From assembly GCA_003049485.1 (NCBI GenBank), contig PYST01000487.1:1-23213 (forward strand): DNA of 23,213 bases. Direction: 5' to 3'. This document shows positions 10,044 to 20,502 of this stretch, one piece after another. The notes under the pieces were generated by a model, which was not told the origin of the DNA, did no database searches, and was given only the letters and a program-made list of their open reading frames with translations. Position 1 is the stretch's first letter. The number at the start of each line of letters is the position of its first letter. Source of the stretch: Ophioceras dolichostomum. Lineage: Eukaryota; Ascomycota; Sordariomycetes; Magnaporthales; Ophioceraceae. A program made the position numbers and the translations under genes.

Positions 10044-11384
10044 TCAAATTATCAACGCCTGTCCGCCGTTCCCGGCCTGCTCCCCAAGCGCGTCTTCCCC
10101 TTCTGCCCCCTCCCCGTTCTCCCCCTCTTCTTCGTCATCATCCAGATCATAAAGTGGATACGTCAGCAGAGCCGCAATGCCACCCAACCCATCCAGCCTC
10201 TGGCCGCTCTCGTGATCGCTGCTGAGCACCTTCGCCTCGCCGCCGTCGGCCTTGACCTTGTCCACCAGCGCGACGTATCTCCTACGCGTCGCGATGTCCA
10301 AGCTACGGAACAGTGAGTTGTTGATGAGCAGCACGCCGCCGCCCCTGCCGACCGCGCCCTCCCGCACGGCCTTCTCGACCGTCGACGTCCCGTACCACGC
10401 CCGCCCGTCGTCCTTTCGCAGCTTGGCGTAGAAGTCGTCCATATCTCGCGTCTCCGTGCTGAATTTCTTGTCGCGCATGATGGTGGCCACCTCGGGGCTC
10501 TTGAGTACCTCGTTGAGAGAGTGTACGTGTCCGGAGCTGGAGTGCACCACGACCGCGTCGGCGGCTAGCCTCTGTAGTGGCTTGCTGGCCAGCCGCACGC
10601 CTTCCTCGGCAATGTATTTTTTGAAATCTGCCGCCACGAACCCTGGAGACGCGAGCAGTAGTGGCCGCGACGGTTCGTTCGCACCGATCTCGATCGCCCT
10701 ACCGAGCGTGCTCAGCGTCTTCTCGAAGAACCTCCGCATCCCGCTGTTCGTGTCGGCCGCGGTGCTGCGCTTCTTGGGTACCGAGAGCTCGACGCGCTGC
10801 TTCAGCAGCGTCTGGTAGTCCGTGATCAGGCAGATGTTGGCCAGGCCCTCCTGCATCACCACCGCGGCGACCGCGCTGTCCTTGTTGTGGTTGAGCGCGT
10901 CCCGCAGCGTCTCGACCGCGACCGAGTCCCAGCCGTACTTCTTCCATAGCGTAAATGGCCTGTTGAGCTCCAGGTCGAGTGTGTGATATTGCCCGAGCGC
11001 GACGAACGAGTTCTCTGAGATGACCGTCCCCGAGACGTGCAGTGCGGAGGCGGCTGGGTCGAAGAAAGTCGATGTCACTTTGATGGTGAGCTCCGTGTGG
11101 ACTCGGGACGAAGTCGTGCTACCCGTACTAGATTGGAGGACGACTTTGCGGATCGCGTGTGCCTTGAGGACATCTTCCGGGCTAATCAGGTTGTTCGCGT
11201 GCCACTGCGATTTCGATCATTGCTGCTAGTCAGCGCCATTTCCCCTGGTGTAAGTCATGTCGGCGGGGGTCCGGAATGGGTTAGGTGCATTTACCATATC
11301 CTCTGGTTCTGTTGGCACGAGGGAGACGCTGCCTTCGCCGAGCGCGTCAAAGTTCAACGACGTTTTTGAGCCTGCGAGCAGCAT
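10044..11384 (-). CDS. DOM34: Dom34/Pelota, ribosome-rescue factor (2 exons, 416 aa)
   Basis: Exon 1 (11384-11295) encodes 30 residues ending EPEDM; exon 2 (11204-10044) encodes 386 residues starting WHANNLISPEDVLKAHAIRK. The joined protein has the three eRF1-like domains of Dom34: an N-terminal Sm-like domain with GSTTSSRVHTELTIKV and QYHTLDLELNRPFTLWK (to about residue 130), a central domain with the ASPGF motif near 215-220, and a C-terminal domain with GGIAALLTYPLYDLD. There is no GGQ motif, as expected, since Dom34 does not hydrolyse peptidyl-tRNA. With the GTPase Hbs1 it binds stalled ribosomes and splits them with Rli1/ABCE1, in no-go and non-stop decay. The acidic Glu/Gly-rich tail (last 30 residues or so) looks lineage-specific. 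The long ORF alone starts at a GTG inside the Sm-like domain, so the upstream exon is needed. Length is close to that of fungal orthologues. Confidence 0.94.
11205..11294 (-). other. Intron of the Dom34 gene (90 nt)
   Basis: The donor GTAAAT starts at 11294 directly after a Met codon. A consensus branch point CTGAC lies near the 3' end and the acceptor is atcgcag at 11205. Phase 0. Splicing joins EDM to WHANNL, which matches the conserved Dom34 N-terminus (EDMWHAYNLI-like). Confidence 0.93.
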
Positions 11385-12163
11385 TTTGACGTTAATCTCT
11401 CGTTAAGAATTCTTCCCGCCGCGTTCCAGTTCACTTTCCTTGACCTCGCGTCGTAATATGGGATGGTCCGCGGGGTACTGATGTCAGTGAGGGGCTGATT
11501 CAGATCCTTATCACACGATTATCTAATCTCTTATCGGATCGGTCCGGAGTGAGGCAGTTCGAGACGTGAAACAAAGGCGATCCCCTCCCTTCCTCTTCGT
11601 TCGGGACTTGATATCTCTTTGATCGGCCCCTTTCTCCGGTTTCTTTGCTTCAGGTATTTTGATTTCGTTCCCGAAACTTGAAGAACTTAATTTTGGGTTT
11701 CGATGCTAAACTTCTGCCTTGTTACTTTATCCCCCGCGAGCCAACTCATTTTCGGAGTCTCGCAATGAGTGTTTCCAGCCTGTCTGGATCCAGGTGGCCC
11801 ATTCGATTGGTGTCATTTCGATAACCCTGCGAGGCTCTGTTTGACAAGCCGACTTGCTGGCTGAAGCGCCTCGTCATTATTTCTCAGCGTCTGCGATATC
11901 TCCGGATCTCGCACGCGGGGTCCGAGGGACCCGATCTTCAGCCCTGAGTGCTCCTATACCTCTGACTGACTTGGCCTGTTCCGGGTTATCCGTCTCCCCC
12001 TTCTTTTCAGGTTAGCTCCGGGTTCATTCAGCTCACCGCAGTTAAGAGCATTCGCCGTTTCCGAACCAATAGCCTCGAAACTGTTCGCGCCAGACGGCCT
12101 TGATCAGTTATCAGTGATCAGAGGCCCTCTCTGGACGAGTTTATGGAACTGGCATCTCACCAA
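11385..12163. other. Intergenic region upstream of Dom34
   Basis: Holds the Dom34 promoter and leader. It is moderately T-rich on the plus strand, with only very short ORFs (for example 19 codons from the ATG at 11765). No gene, repeat or RNA is recognised. Confidence 0.5.
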
Positions 12164-12167
12164 TCAG

Positions 12168-12536
12168 TTAGTTGCTGAAGTTATGCCTATGCGTCTTGTC
12201 CAAACTTGGTCGCACTGATGCGGCCAACATCTTCCCGGAGCATCCGGTGTGCTTTTTAACATTTGGTGGCATGCCCAACTCCACGAAGTTTGCCGGCGTG
12301 AGGCGCTGAACGGCCTCGCAATTCGTGTCTTCTTGCCACGTGATGGAAACCTCACATTTGGCGCGAAAGTCTTCGCACCCCAAGATCAGGATGGGATGGC
12401 GAAAGCTCCGTTTATCGGGGATTTCCGAAGATGCTAATATGTTAACTCTTCTCGAGGAGGCATGGCAAAAATCCTGTACTAACATCAACCTGGTCCAGAC
12501 CCTTCGACACCCTCGGGCCCGTGGGCTCTCTAGCAC
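12168..12536 (-). pseudogene. Unidentified minus-strand ORF, possible gene relic
   Basis: Open frame of about 122 codons with a GTG rather than an ATG at its 5' end, so if coding it is an exon or a truncated gene. The middle has natural-looking sequence (RHPILILGCEDFRAKCEVSI, then NFVELGMPPN), which vaguely resembles a family of small fungal proteins with an HPVLVL-type motif that I cannot name. No domain is firmly recognised. It could be chance. Confidence 0.25.
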
Positions 12537-12902
12537 AAGCTGGGCCCGACATCAGGTTCTCGAGCCTCATCCTCATTGCTCTTTATTTCTCGCCCCTCCC
12601 CTTCGAAGATAGACTTGTTAGTTGACTACCAATCTCAGCGGCGCAAGACCCCCCTCCGTCGCGCCTCTTTAATCCTCAAGCCCGTCCAGTCGGATCTTCT
12701 ACCCTGCATCGAGAGTGATCCTGATGATCCACTATTCCTGTTCCTTACTGTTGATGCCTCACCCCTACTAGTAAGGTCGATGTTCTCAAAGGAGCGACTC
12801 CCCAAGCGCGATATTCTTTAACTTACATCTCCCTTTTTGTCTCCTTCCAGGGTCATCATTGCACCAAGGGCTGTGGGGTTCAGGATTCAAGTCACTTGCT
12901 CC

Positions 12903-13235
12903 TCATTGAGCAATTCCATCCAGCCATCTTCCAGTCTCTACGGGCCTCCTCAGGATTGGAGTATTGTTCCACGACTGGGCGAGGAATGGAGAAGGAATCG
13001 CGATGGTTCCGGCGAAAACGGCTGCACTCCGCCGCAGTTCTCCGGTGAGGGTGCCACGCGACGCGGAGGCCACCCCGCGCCGAAGAAGGTGCTTAAACTC
13101 TTTGAAGCTGTTGGTTATCAGGTCACTTCCCGCCCCAGACGACTGAATCGCCGCCATCTCGGGATACACGGTCCCAAACCTCTCGTCCGCGGCCAAAGTT
13201 GGCTTCCCGGGGAGAGGCCGACCCGGTTTTTCCAT
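12903..13235 (-). CDS. Hypothetical 110-residue ORF
   Basis: The ATG at 13235 opens 110 codons with gene-like codon use (GAC GAG AGG TTT, AAC AGC TTC AAA GAG) and segments such as ADERFGTVYPEMAAIQSSGA and SFKEFKHLLRRG. I do not recognise a family. It lies just upstream of, and divergent from, the FMN dehydrogenase relic, in a region of decayed genes, so it may itself be a fragment. The overlapping plus-strand frame (12837-13358) looks less natural here. Confidence 0.3.
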   Translation of the reverse strand: MEKPGRPLPGKPTLAADERFGTVYPEMAAIQSSGAGSDLITNSFKEFKHLLRRGVASASRGTLTGELRRSAAVFAGTIAIPSPFLAQSWNNTPILRRPVETGRWLDGIAQ

Positions 13236-13274
13236 CTCGCCGGGTCCATTCTTCGTAGAGCAAGGAGGTCGACC

Positions 13275-14059
13275 CTTGACGACATCATTTACATGTCATG
13301 TACCTGTTCGGATGACAACAGTGCCCTCAACGATTACGGAACGTTGACAATCGTGTGAGCTGCTCCTGGCTAAGGCGATGGGAGGTGACGGAGAGGGGAG
13401 TCTGGCCGCAACCGGCCTACCATTCTCGTCGTATACCTGAGAGATGTTCAGAGGGTTGTCGGCGCAGCGTTCACCAGCACCTATATAGAAGGCGAGACGG
13501 CCTACTCAGTCGTCCTCATCTGTGCAAGCCCAGACAGCCGACTCCTCGAGACTACGTTCACCAGGCTTAGATCCTCCCATCCGGGCACTCCACTACCCTT
13601 AGTCATAAGAACAGCTGTCGCTCCCTCCCTGCTCCTCGCCAGTACGATACATGCAGCGCGCCCTTTCCTCAGCGAGGCGGACACAGGTCTCCAGACCGCC
13701 GTGATCGGCAACAGCGACTTGACGAAGGGAAATCTACCTTCGCTCGACAACATGAAGTCCCTGCCAGACTTCGACTTCGCGTCGCCCATCGAGGTCGCCT
13801 ACGAGATCCGCGAGTACGCCCTGGAGGTGTTCGATGCCATGTCCGGGCTGGCCGACAGCGGCGTGCGGTCCGGTAGCGATGTGCTGAAGCTGCTCGCCTC
13901 GGGTCAAGGCCGTGAGCCTGGGTCGCACGTTCCACTACGCTAATGTGTGTGGGTGCGATGGCGTCGCGAAGGCGATCCCTTGCGAATGAGATCGTGCAGG
14001 ATGGGTGGAATTTGGGCATTGGGTCTCTGGCTGATCTGAAGCCGAGCTTGATGAGTTGA
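13275..14059 (+). pseudogene. Broken FMN-dependent alpha-hydroxy-acid dehydrogenase (lactate/glycolate oxidase type)
   Basis: Family landmarks occur in order but in three reading frames. Near 13284-13355 is a degenerate start block (SDDNSALND, compare the family's YYSSGADDE). Then come RNRPTILVVYLRDV (compare RPRxLRDVSRVD) near 13405-13445 and LPLVIRT near 13600; TAVIGNSDL near 13695-13720 sits where the active-site SNHGGRQLD should be. ASPIEVAYEIREYALEVFD and SGVRSGSDVLK end near 13890. The frame then shifts at about 13902 to VKAVSLGRTFHYAN, meets a TGA at about 13978, and shifts again to NEIVQDGWNLGIGSLADLKP, ending at 14059. Stops also interrupt 13356-13395. Intact enzymes bind FMN in a TIM barrel and oxidise lactate-like substrates; here the catalytic His/Arg motif is lost and the barrel's middle is shortened. 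It is a pseudogene, old enough to have several lesions. Confidence 0.8.
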
Positions 14060-14822
14060 CTGACTCTTTCAATGTTGCACCAGTCATCACTCGAGACTAC
14101 GGCTAACCGTCGGCGCTCCCAACAGCTGAACCTACAGTCGCTCGACCACGAGGTCCGGCAACCTACGAAGAATGCGGACAGCACCTTTATTCAGTCGTCG
14201 CTGTAGAAGAGGAACAACAATCAGGAGCCTACGAGTGTGGGCGGTGGCGATTTTTGGGGTTGCAGCTCGCAAATATTTCTTCGTTCTCTTCCTAGTCTTC
14301 CCCTAGACTTCTTTTTTGTACGTATTGGGGAGACCTCCCCCATGAGCATATATTTTTTCGTGATGTCCACCTTCCCTGTGGTAACCGTACCTCCCGAATT
14401 CCCCCTTTGCGAGGATGCAAGAACTGATGATGAATTGGGACTGTTCGGCCAACCAGACTTACTCGCCCTAAACATCTCACAGGTGCCTATGTTTCCGAAC
14501 AAAAAGACACCCTGTTGACTGCAAGCAGACGTACCCTGCGTGGGCCGTCTAGGAAGATGGGCGGTGCAATCTGAGCAAGAGACCACGCAATTTCCTTCCT
14601 CCCAGGTGCGAAGAAGGTCGAGGAAAAGCTTGAGAAAGTCCCATTTACAAAAAGGCGTAGTCAAGTTCCGGAACAGATAGGCACCGACTTTCCAACACCG
14701 CCTTATGCCAAGCCAAGCCTTCCGGTATCATCCAAGTCCTTGTGTCGCGGAATGAAAATTTCGTTGCCTAGAGCGGGATACGACCGAACCGCGCGTCCCC
14801 CTCCCCCAGATCTACATGACAT
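14060..14822. other. Intergenic region, no recognised gene
   Basis: Lies between the dehydrogenase relic and the 3' end of the C2H2 gene. The ORFs at 14237-14518 (+) and 14221-14664 (-) overlap each other and show no domain. A short plus-strand frame near 14120-14200 (LNLQSLDHEVRQPTKN) reads naturally but is too short to assign. Confidence 0.45.
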
Positions 14823-16052
14823 CTACATGATATCGTCTCCATCGTCGTCTTTGTTGCCATCTTTCTCGTCCTTAGCGATGTTGTCGACAGCTATAGCGCC
14901 GGCGGTCTCCGTGGTGCTCGTCGTGGCCGCCTCCCAGTATGCAGACGCCGCGGGCAGGAGCCGCATGCTGTCGAGGCCGTTGAGGAGATCCGAGAAGCCG
15001 TTCTTGGATTCGAAGAGGCGGTCTTGGAACATCTTGGCGGCCCAGTCGCGAGACACAATGGCTGCGATGCGAGAAGGGTTCATTTTGCGACCGCGTCGTC
15101 CCCGCTTCATGTTCTCCGTCGGTGGGGGAATCGGGAATTGCTCCGTCTGTCCCTCCAATCCCTCCTCCTTGCCCTCCTCGATGGCGGCTCCATGCGCAGC
15201 CGCTAGTATCAGCCTAGACTTGCAATTTCGGTCGCGGAAGTGCATGAGGAGGTCGTCCAGGGTGGCGAAGGACTCGGTGCAGCCGCTCTTGGCCGCCGTA
15301 GGACACGGCACGAAGTCGGCGTCGGTGTGCGCGGCGTGCACGTGAGCTCGAAGCTGCTTGTTTCTAGGAAAACCCTCCTTGCAGACGTGGCAGGCTAGGG
15401 GCGGCGGCCTTCCCGCCGACTTGGCGTGCGTCGGCGCGGCTAGATGGCCCATGAGAGCCTCGGAGGACTGGAAGACGCGGTCGCATTTGCAGCAGTGGTG
15501 GCGCAACGAGTCGTCGTCCAAGTAGCAGCGGCTGCAGCCGGGGCAAAACCATTGGATGCGGCGGCAAACCACCCCGGAACTCATGCCAGCCATTATTGAG
15601 TCCTGCTCCTCCTTCGCCTGGTCATCCTTCTCCTCGACATCCTCTCCCCGCACATGCTTGAGATGCCGGATGACGCTTGCGAAGTGCGTATCGCAGAGGT
15701 CGCAGTACAGGTGACCGCTCGAGCGCTGATGAGCAATCAATTCAAGCTTGCTTCCAAATTTGACCGCGCAGCGGAGGCACGGCGGGTGAGTCCTGATGTG
15801 ATCACTGTGAGAGATCGTTGACGGCACCATCTGCTTGCAGATTTCGCACTTCCACTCGCGTCCTATTCCTGAATTTCGCTTTGGGCGCGGCATCGTGGAA
15901 AAGGAGGCCTCGTCGGAGAGAACCCGTTCTGGGTTGTTGTGCTCAGTGATGATGCTTGGTGTATGGGTTGAAGAGGTCGGTGGTGACGCCACGAGTACGG
16001 TCACAAGCCGTAGTGGGGAAGTTGAGAAAATTGGAGCCCTGAGCGCCGCCAT
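14823..16052 (-). CDS. Multi-C2H2 zinc-finger protein
   Basis: Single-exon frame of 409 residues. Cys/His pairs recur through residues 69-277: C69-C72/H85-H89; C92-C95/H108-H114; C117-C120/H130-H133; C170-C173; C187-C190/H203-H209; C221-C224/H237-H242; and a less regular C250-C258/H271 with C277. Fingers of this irregular spacing may bind nucleic acid or protein, so a nuclear role is likely. Basic KRGRRGRK (316-323) could be a nuclear localisation signal. The C-terminus is acidic (DDDGDD). Two starts are possible: the ATG at 16052, or the internal Met54 that begins MPRPKRNSGIGREWKC just before the first finger. The first 36 residues lack acidic residues and carry Arg/Ser/Leu, so they could be a mitochondrial presequence or simply leader sequence. 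Met54 is the more conservative choice. Confidence 0.8.
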   Translation of the reverse strand: MAALRAPIFSTSPLRLVTVLVASPPTSSTHTPSIITEHNNPERVLSDEASFSTMPRPKRNSGIGREWKCEICKQMVPSTISHSDHIRTHPPCLRCAVKFGSKLELIAHQRSSGHLYCDLCDTHFASVIRHLKHVRGEDVEEKDDQAKEEQDSIMAGMSSGVVCRRIQWFCPGCSRCYLDDDSLRHHCCKCDRVFQSSEALMGHLAAPTHAKSAGRPPPLACHVCKEGFPRNKQLRAHVHAAHTDADFVPCPTAAKSGCTESFATLDDLLMHFRDRNCKSRLILAAAHGAAIEEGKEEGLEGQTEQFPIPPPTENMKRGRRGRKMNPSRIAAIVSRDWAAKMFQDRLFESKNGFSDLLNGLDSMRLLPAASAYWEAATTSTTETAGAIAVDNIAKDEKDGNKDDDGDDIM

Positions 16053-18036
16053 GAAAGTTGAGGTAAAGTTAAACTATGGAGGGCTCAATTCCTTCTATGA
16101 AGGTAGTTTGCTGGAGTGAATAGACGGCGAAGTGGAGACTGCCGCCGGCCACGAGAGGAATCGGCGTTCCGGGCCGTCCGGACAGTGCCGCCGGACAGTA
16201 TGAGCACTGATGATTCAGGGCTGACGACCAGTCATCCTCAGTACAATCCAGAAAGTCGTCACGGGCGCTCCCCGGTACCGATTCGTATTATTTTTCTAAA
16301 GTCAAATTTCCTCGAAACTCGTCGATCGTGCAGCCCAAAGCAGCGTGGTAGGTCCAGAGAACCACACCCAGCCGGTAATCTAGCCTCAATGTATCAGGGG
16401 GGAACGAGACATGTGGAGGGAATACATTTCTTCTAATTCGTTACGAGGGGTTGCACGGGCCCGGCCCTGCGAACCTGCCCCTAAGGCTATGTCAAGCAGA
16501 TCCTCAAAGTTTTGCAAGCGGGATTTTATGCAGCAAATGTCTGATGTAGGTGAACGATGCGTGCCGACGCGTGACAGGTCGACCTAGTCAGGACCAAGAA
16601 GCCTTCCGCAAACGGATTCCGGCAGACAAAAAACGACATGCCCACGCGAAACTGCCTTGGACCCGCGCCACCCCATGAAATCTTTGGAAAACAAGCCACG
16701 GCATTTGTCCTGTTCCCTCATCCAAGTGGACGTGTGAAAGGATGTTCGATCATGACTGGTGGGACGAGTTGAGGGTCCGACCCCAATCCGGGATCGGTGG
16801 CGCTGCGGATGCCCTCCAGAATCCCCACTCTAACAGGGGTTTATTTCAACCTCCCCCTTCGGAGCTGCCAACGACATCGCATCACACCGCGACTGTTCAG
16901 GGGTCAGAAGGAAAACCCTCTCGACGTGAGTCTTCTCACATGCACTGAGCTCAACAACACCGCCACTACAGCATTCTATTGGCAAGACCAGCGTGACTTG
17001 TGGCACGTATCGACAGCCCCTGCATGTTCTTTAGGCAACTGTAAGCGCATGGCGAATTTACACGCAGCGTACAACGTGCTTGACCATCCCAGTTCTTGTG
17101 AAATCACATCACGTTTCACAAAACTGGCAAACTGCAAGTGACCAATTCTGGCATCACAGAGACTCTCTTTTCTCTCGTAGCGATGCGGGCAAAGCCGTGG
17201 AGAGTCGGCAGATGAACCAAAGTCCTAGACAGGAAAACCGGAGGACAGTGAGGTCGAAAATGGCAGTCACTGTGCAGTGTGCACGTACCGGATGCTTCTG
17301 TCGCCTGGATCAGCAACTAAGCATGAGGGATGACGGATGTGAAGGATGCGGTGGTTCAGAAAACGGGTGGTGGAGTGAAGCTTTCTGCAGGCAAGACCCA
17401 ATCCAAACATCTAACCCCTGCTCATCATTTGGTGAGGTGAGAAACATCTTTCGGTGAGGGGTGGGAGGTTTCCGGATCTACACGAAAGATCTTTATGCTG
17501 TCCTTGCAGCGGGTTCGCTCTATTGCCCTAGATAAGCTCTTTTGCTCAACCTTTGGCCTCGAGGGCGCTGGGCGTACTTCTCGAGTCGACGGGGTTTTTG
17601 AAGGGATCGGATGACGGCAAAGAAGGTTCCGTTGCTAATTCCATTAGATATATCGATGAGCATGGCCCGCGCGACCTTAAAATACGACGACCACGAATGG
17701 GTTAGGTTAACACCTGGTTTGTCCGCCCGGTGGAGGGACGAAATCGAACCCTGCCATTCACCGAAGCATCCTTGCTCTAGAGAAGGGTCCATTGCAGAAG
17801 GGAAGAGTCACACCCAACCAGAACATGCACAAAATTACGCATTGATGCGAACAATTCGGATGGCAGGGGAGGATGCCAGTTCATCCCTGCACCTGCAGCA
17901 TGGGAGCGCAGTCGCGCGGGCGCTGCCTAGCCACTCCCAGAGACGGATGATGGAAGACAGGAATGAGAGGAGCAAGGGGAATGCTTTTCCGCTGTCCAAC
18001 AAAAAAACGGGGTATTACATGTGGCCGGGAGAGGGA
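16053..18036. other. Intergenic region, no recognised gene
   Basis: About 2 kb between the C2H2 gene and the secreted-protein gene, in divergent orientation, so it carries both promoters. ORFs (such as 17080-17457 and 17611-18297 on the plus strand) have no recognisable domain and a chance-like composition. No tRNA, repeat family or transposon end was identified. Confidence 0.5.
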
Positions 18037-18046
18037 TATGTATATC
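18037..18046 (+). promoter_or_regulatory. TATA-like box of the secreted-protein gene
   Basis: TATGTATATC lies about 145 bp before the ATG at 18191, followed by a C/A- and T/C-rich leader. The spacing is plausible for a fungal core promoter plus 5'UTR. Confidence 0.4.
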
Positions 18047-18190
18047 TCTCCATCCTCCCACCTAGAATCATTACGCCAACATCCTACACCCCATTCCACG
18101 CCCTCATCATTACTACAAGCAGACACGTCCTCTTCCACTTTTTCGAAAGCCATCCAAGTCTGTCGCACCTCACTCACACTCCATGCGAAG

Positions 18191-18598
18191 ATGTACCTCC
18201 CTACTGTGGCTCTGGGCTCCCTCCTTACCTTCGCAGCCTTCACGACGGCTGCTCCCTCGTCCAACAGGCCGTTGGTGACGAGATCATAAGAGCATGATTT
18301 CGCGCCAAAAGACAACCCGGGAGGGCCAGCTCCCATCATCAACTTTCCTCACAACGTCCTAAGGTTCCAGATATATGGCGGAGGATACCGGGGCCAGATC
18401 CTCCCGATCATGGAATACCAAACCTCGTCCCAGTTTTTGCCGGACCGCCCGGACCCCGCCATCTCCGTCGTGCTGATTGAGATCACGACCGGGGCTCCAC
18501 AAGCTGCGTGCAAGCTCACAATAATCGACAACACCGTCGCCGACCCGGACGGTATAGAGGCTTTCATCGAAGACATTGTTGTGGATGTTTATGTATGA
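18191..18598 (+). CDS. Small secreted protein; one intron or one nonsense codon
   Basis: Starts with a classic signal peptide (VALGSLLTFAAFTTAAPSS, probable cleavage after the AA before Pro). The frame meets TAA at 18287-18289, then stays open in the same frame to TGA at 18596-18598. A candidate intron, 18275-18370 (donor GTGACG, branch-like CCTAAG, acceptor ttccag), is 96 nt, phase 0, and removes the stop; the product would be 103 residues. Without splicing it is a gene inactivated by a stop (CAA to TAA is one transition). The mature part (IYGGGYRGQILPIMEY to DGIEAFIEDIVVDVYV) is acidic with one Cys, so it is not a Cys-rich effector. No family is recognised. An upstream ATG at 18183 overlaps out of frame. 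I favour the intron model because length and phase both fit, but the would-be intron itself also reads like protein. Confidence 0.55.
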
Positions 18599-20502
18599 TG
18601 CAGCCCCATCTCCTGCTTTGACTTCTCTGCCTTGCTGCCCCCTTGCCCCAAAAGGCTTTCTTGAAAGTGTTCAGGGCGACTCCCTCCCCTTCCCCACCCC
18701 ACTGGCGGTTATAGGAGGTCCAGAAGTCATTAATGAGACAGAGAGCTGATTCGTGCTGCGTTTACAAATTATAGAGGCACATTCACGACCTCATTGCGGA
18801 GCAGACGCGAGTCAAATGGATGTATTGTGGTATAATGAAATATACTTGTACCGGAAGTAGTGAAAGACTGCAAGCTTTCCCCATATCTTGGCGCCTGTCA
18901 ACATGGTAGGTAGATTTCCGTCGACGTCCTCAGTTTTTCTCGACAGGTTATATGCTATTGCGGTCTGTGGTCTACACAATGTACATGAAAATCTGAGACG
19001 ACCCTTTCTCAAAGCCTTGATGGTTTGGTGCTCTTTCAATAGAGGGCTCCCCAACCATGACTTCGCACACTTAGCCGGATTCGAAGTGCAGCCGCGATGC
19101 GTAGCGGTCTAGATAGTAGAAGCGTAGATTTAACTAGGTTTGTGCATAACCCTGAGAACAAGCAGTAACGCTTTTGTCCCTGTAGCCAGATGTATGGCTG
19201 TAGGCGCTCAGCTATCTGACAACTGAGCTCCAACCCCTAAACCCTGCCCATCTGAATACGGATATTCGCAACAACAGCCATACCAAGTGTACAGAGACGA
19301 TCGTGTAAAGCCTCTCCGCTCTGTAGCTCCCGGACTGATTGAATCCGGCTTTGGTATGTATGCTTTTCTTCAAATCTCCTTTTGTCAAAGAAGACCAGAG
19401 GCCTAACGAGGACGCAAAACCATCCCGGGGAGCAACGTGGATGGCATTTTCGTTTGGTACTCATATTTACTATAGAGGCGGAGTCTACTGACTGCCACCG
19501 CGCTACCGATAAGACCGCATCTTGAAGCTCTCCTAGAGACTCGTTCCGCGAGCAGTTGGCTGAAGGCTCTGGTAGAGAGCCCCGGACGAAGTTGGGCTAC
19601 GACTGGGTTTCCACGCACTTTAATGGAAAGATTATAATATCAGTACTGTGAGCGAAAGGCTGGATGAGGGACACCACCCACTCCTAGACTAATTCGGTAG
19701 TTGAAGATCTGAGAGTTCCACAGGTGGCGTGAGGTTAGCGGAGTCATCCCGTATGAGACGATGAGCCATGTCTCCTCCGCAGCCAAGTGAATGCACTCAG
19801 CGACCCAGGGCTGGCAGCTCAATTGTCGTGCCCGAAGCGAATGCCTCGGAAGGGCAAATGTTGAAGAAGATGGACACCTTGGGCGGCTTGGTCTTGATAT
19901 GCTGGGCTTTCCTACTGGATGCCGCGTTCCCAAAAGCGTAAGGCGTAGACGTTTATAAATGGCTTTAGTCGCCAACTAAGTATGTATTGTACTTGTTAAG
20001 CCCATTCGGATCTTTATTTCATGTTCCCAGATTAATACGATGTGTGAAGTACTGGTGGGCCCGGCCAATTTTCAACTCTGGCTGCGATTAGGTTATACGG
20101 TGCTTTTGTTAGTGCAACGGCACTCAAAATCTCGGTTAAGAGCATGGGTTGGATTGGTGTTGGCCATGCAAGTAACATCGCTTAGAGTCCCTTTGGCTTC
20201 CATGGCTGTTGGCATATCAACCCCCTGTCAAAATTCCCCCACTACCTGTGTCTTTGTTAGCCCCTGAGACCGATACCGAATCTTGCTAAGCGGCATAGAC
20301 GTTGGCAGTTGACACTGGACTCGCCGGAGAGGTGATGCTCCTCGCTACTAACTCATTTTACTGGTTTCATGGTGCGTTGGGGTATGTATTTGGGCAGTGA
20401 ACTAATTAGCTAAGGACTCCGCGAGTCGGCTGGGGAATGCGCGAACCCTCTCGCGGCTGGGGCTTACTACGGGACAATGCTCTGCCAAGTTCTCTACTCT
20501 TA
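18599..20502. other. Gene-poor region with tRNA-like fragments
   Basis: No gene recognised. On the minus strand, stretches near 19185-19245, 19465-19535 and 20420-20510 resemble broken tRNA heads (for example GAGCTCAGTTG and CGGTAGCGCGG), which may be pseudo-tRNAs or SINE remains. ORFs are short and overlapping. Confidence 0.4.

Noticed and set aside
13356..13395. Possible mini-intron (GTGAGC...GGAG) that would remove stops in the FMN dehydrogenase frame
   Set aside because: About 35-40 nt is too short for a fungal intron, and the downstream frameshifts remain unexplained, so a pseudogene is simpler.
13502..13789. Minus-strand 95-codon ORF with GVPGWEDLSLVN
   Set aside because: The WEDL string looked like an FMN dehydrogenase or SYLF motif, but it is antisense to the plus-strand relic that has ordered motifs; taken as chance.
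17611..18297. 228-codon plus-strand ORF
   Set aside because: Chance-like composition, no domain, and it overlaps the promoter and signal-peptide exon of the secreted-protein gene in another frame.
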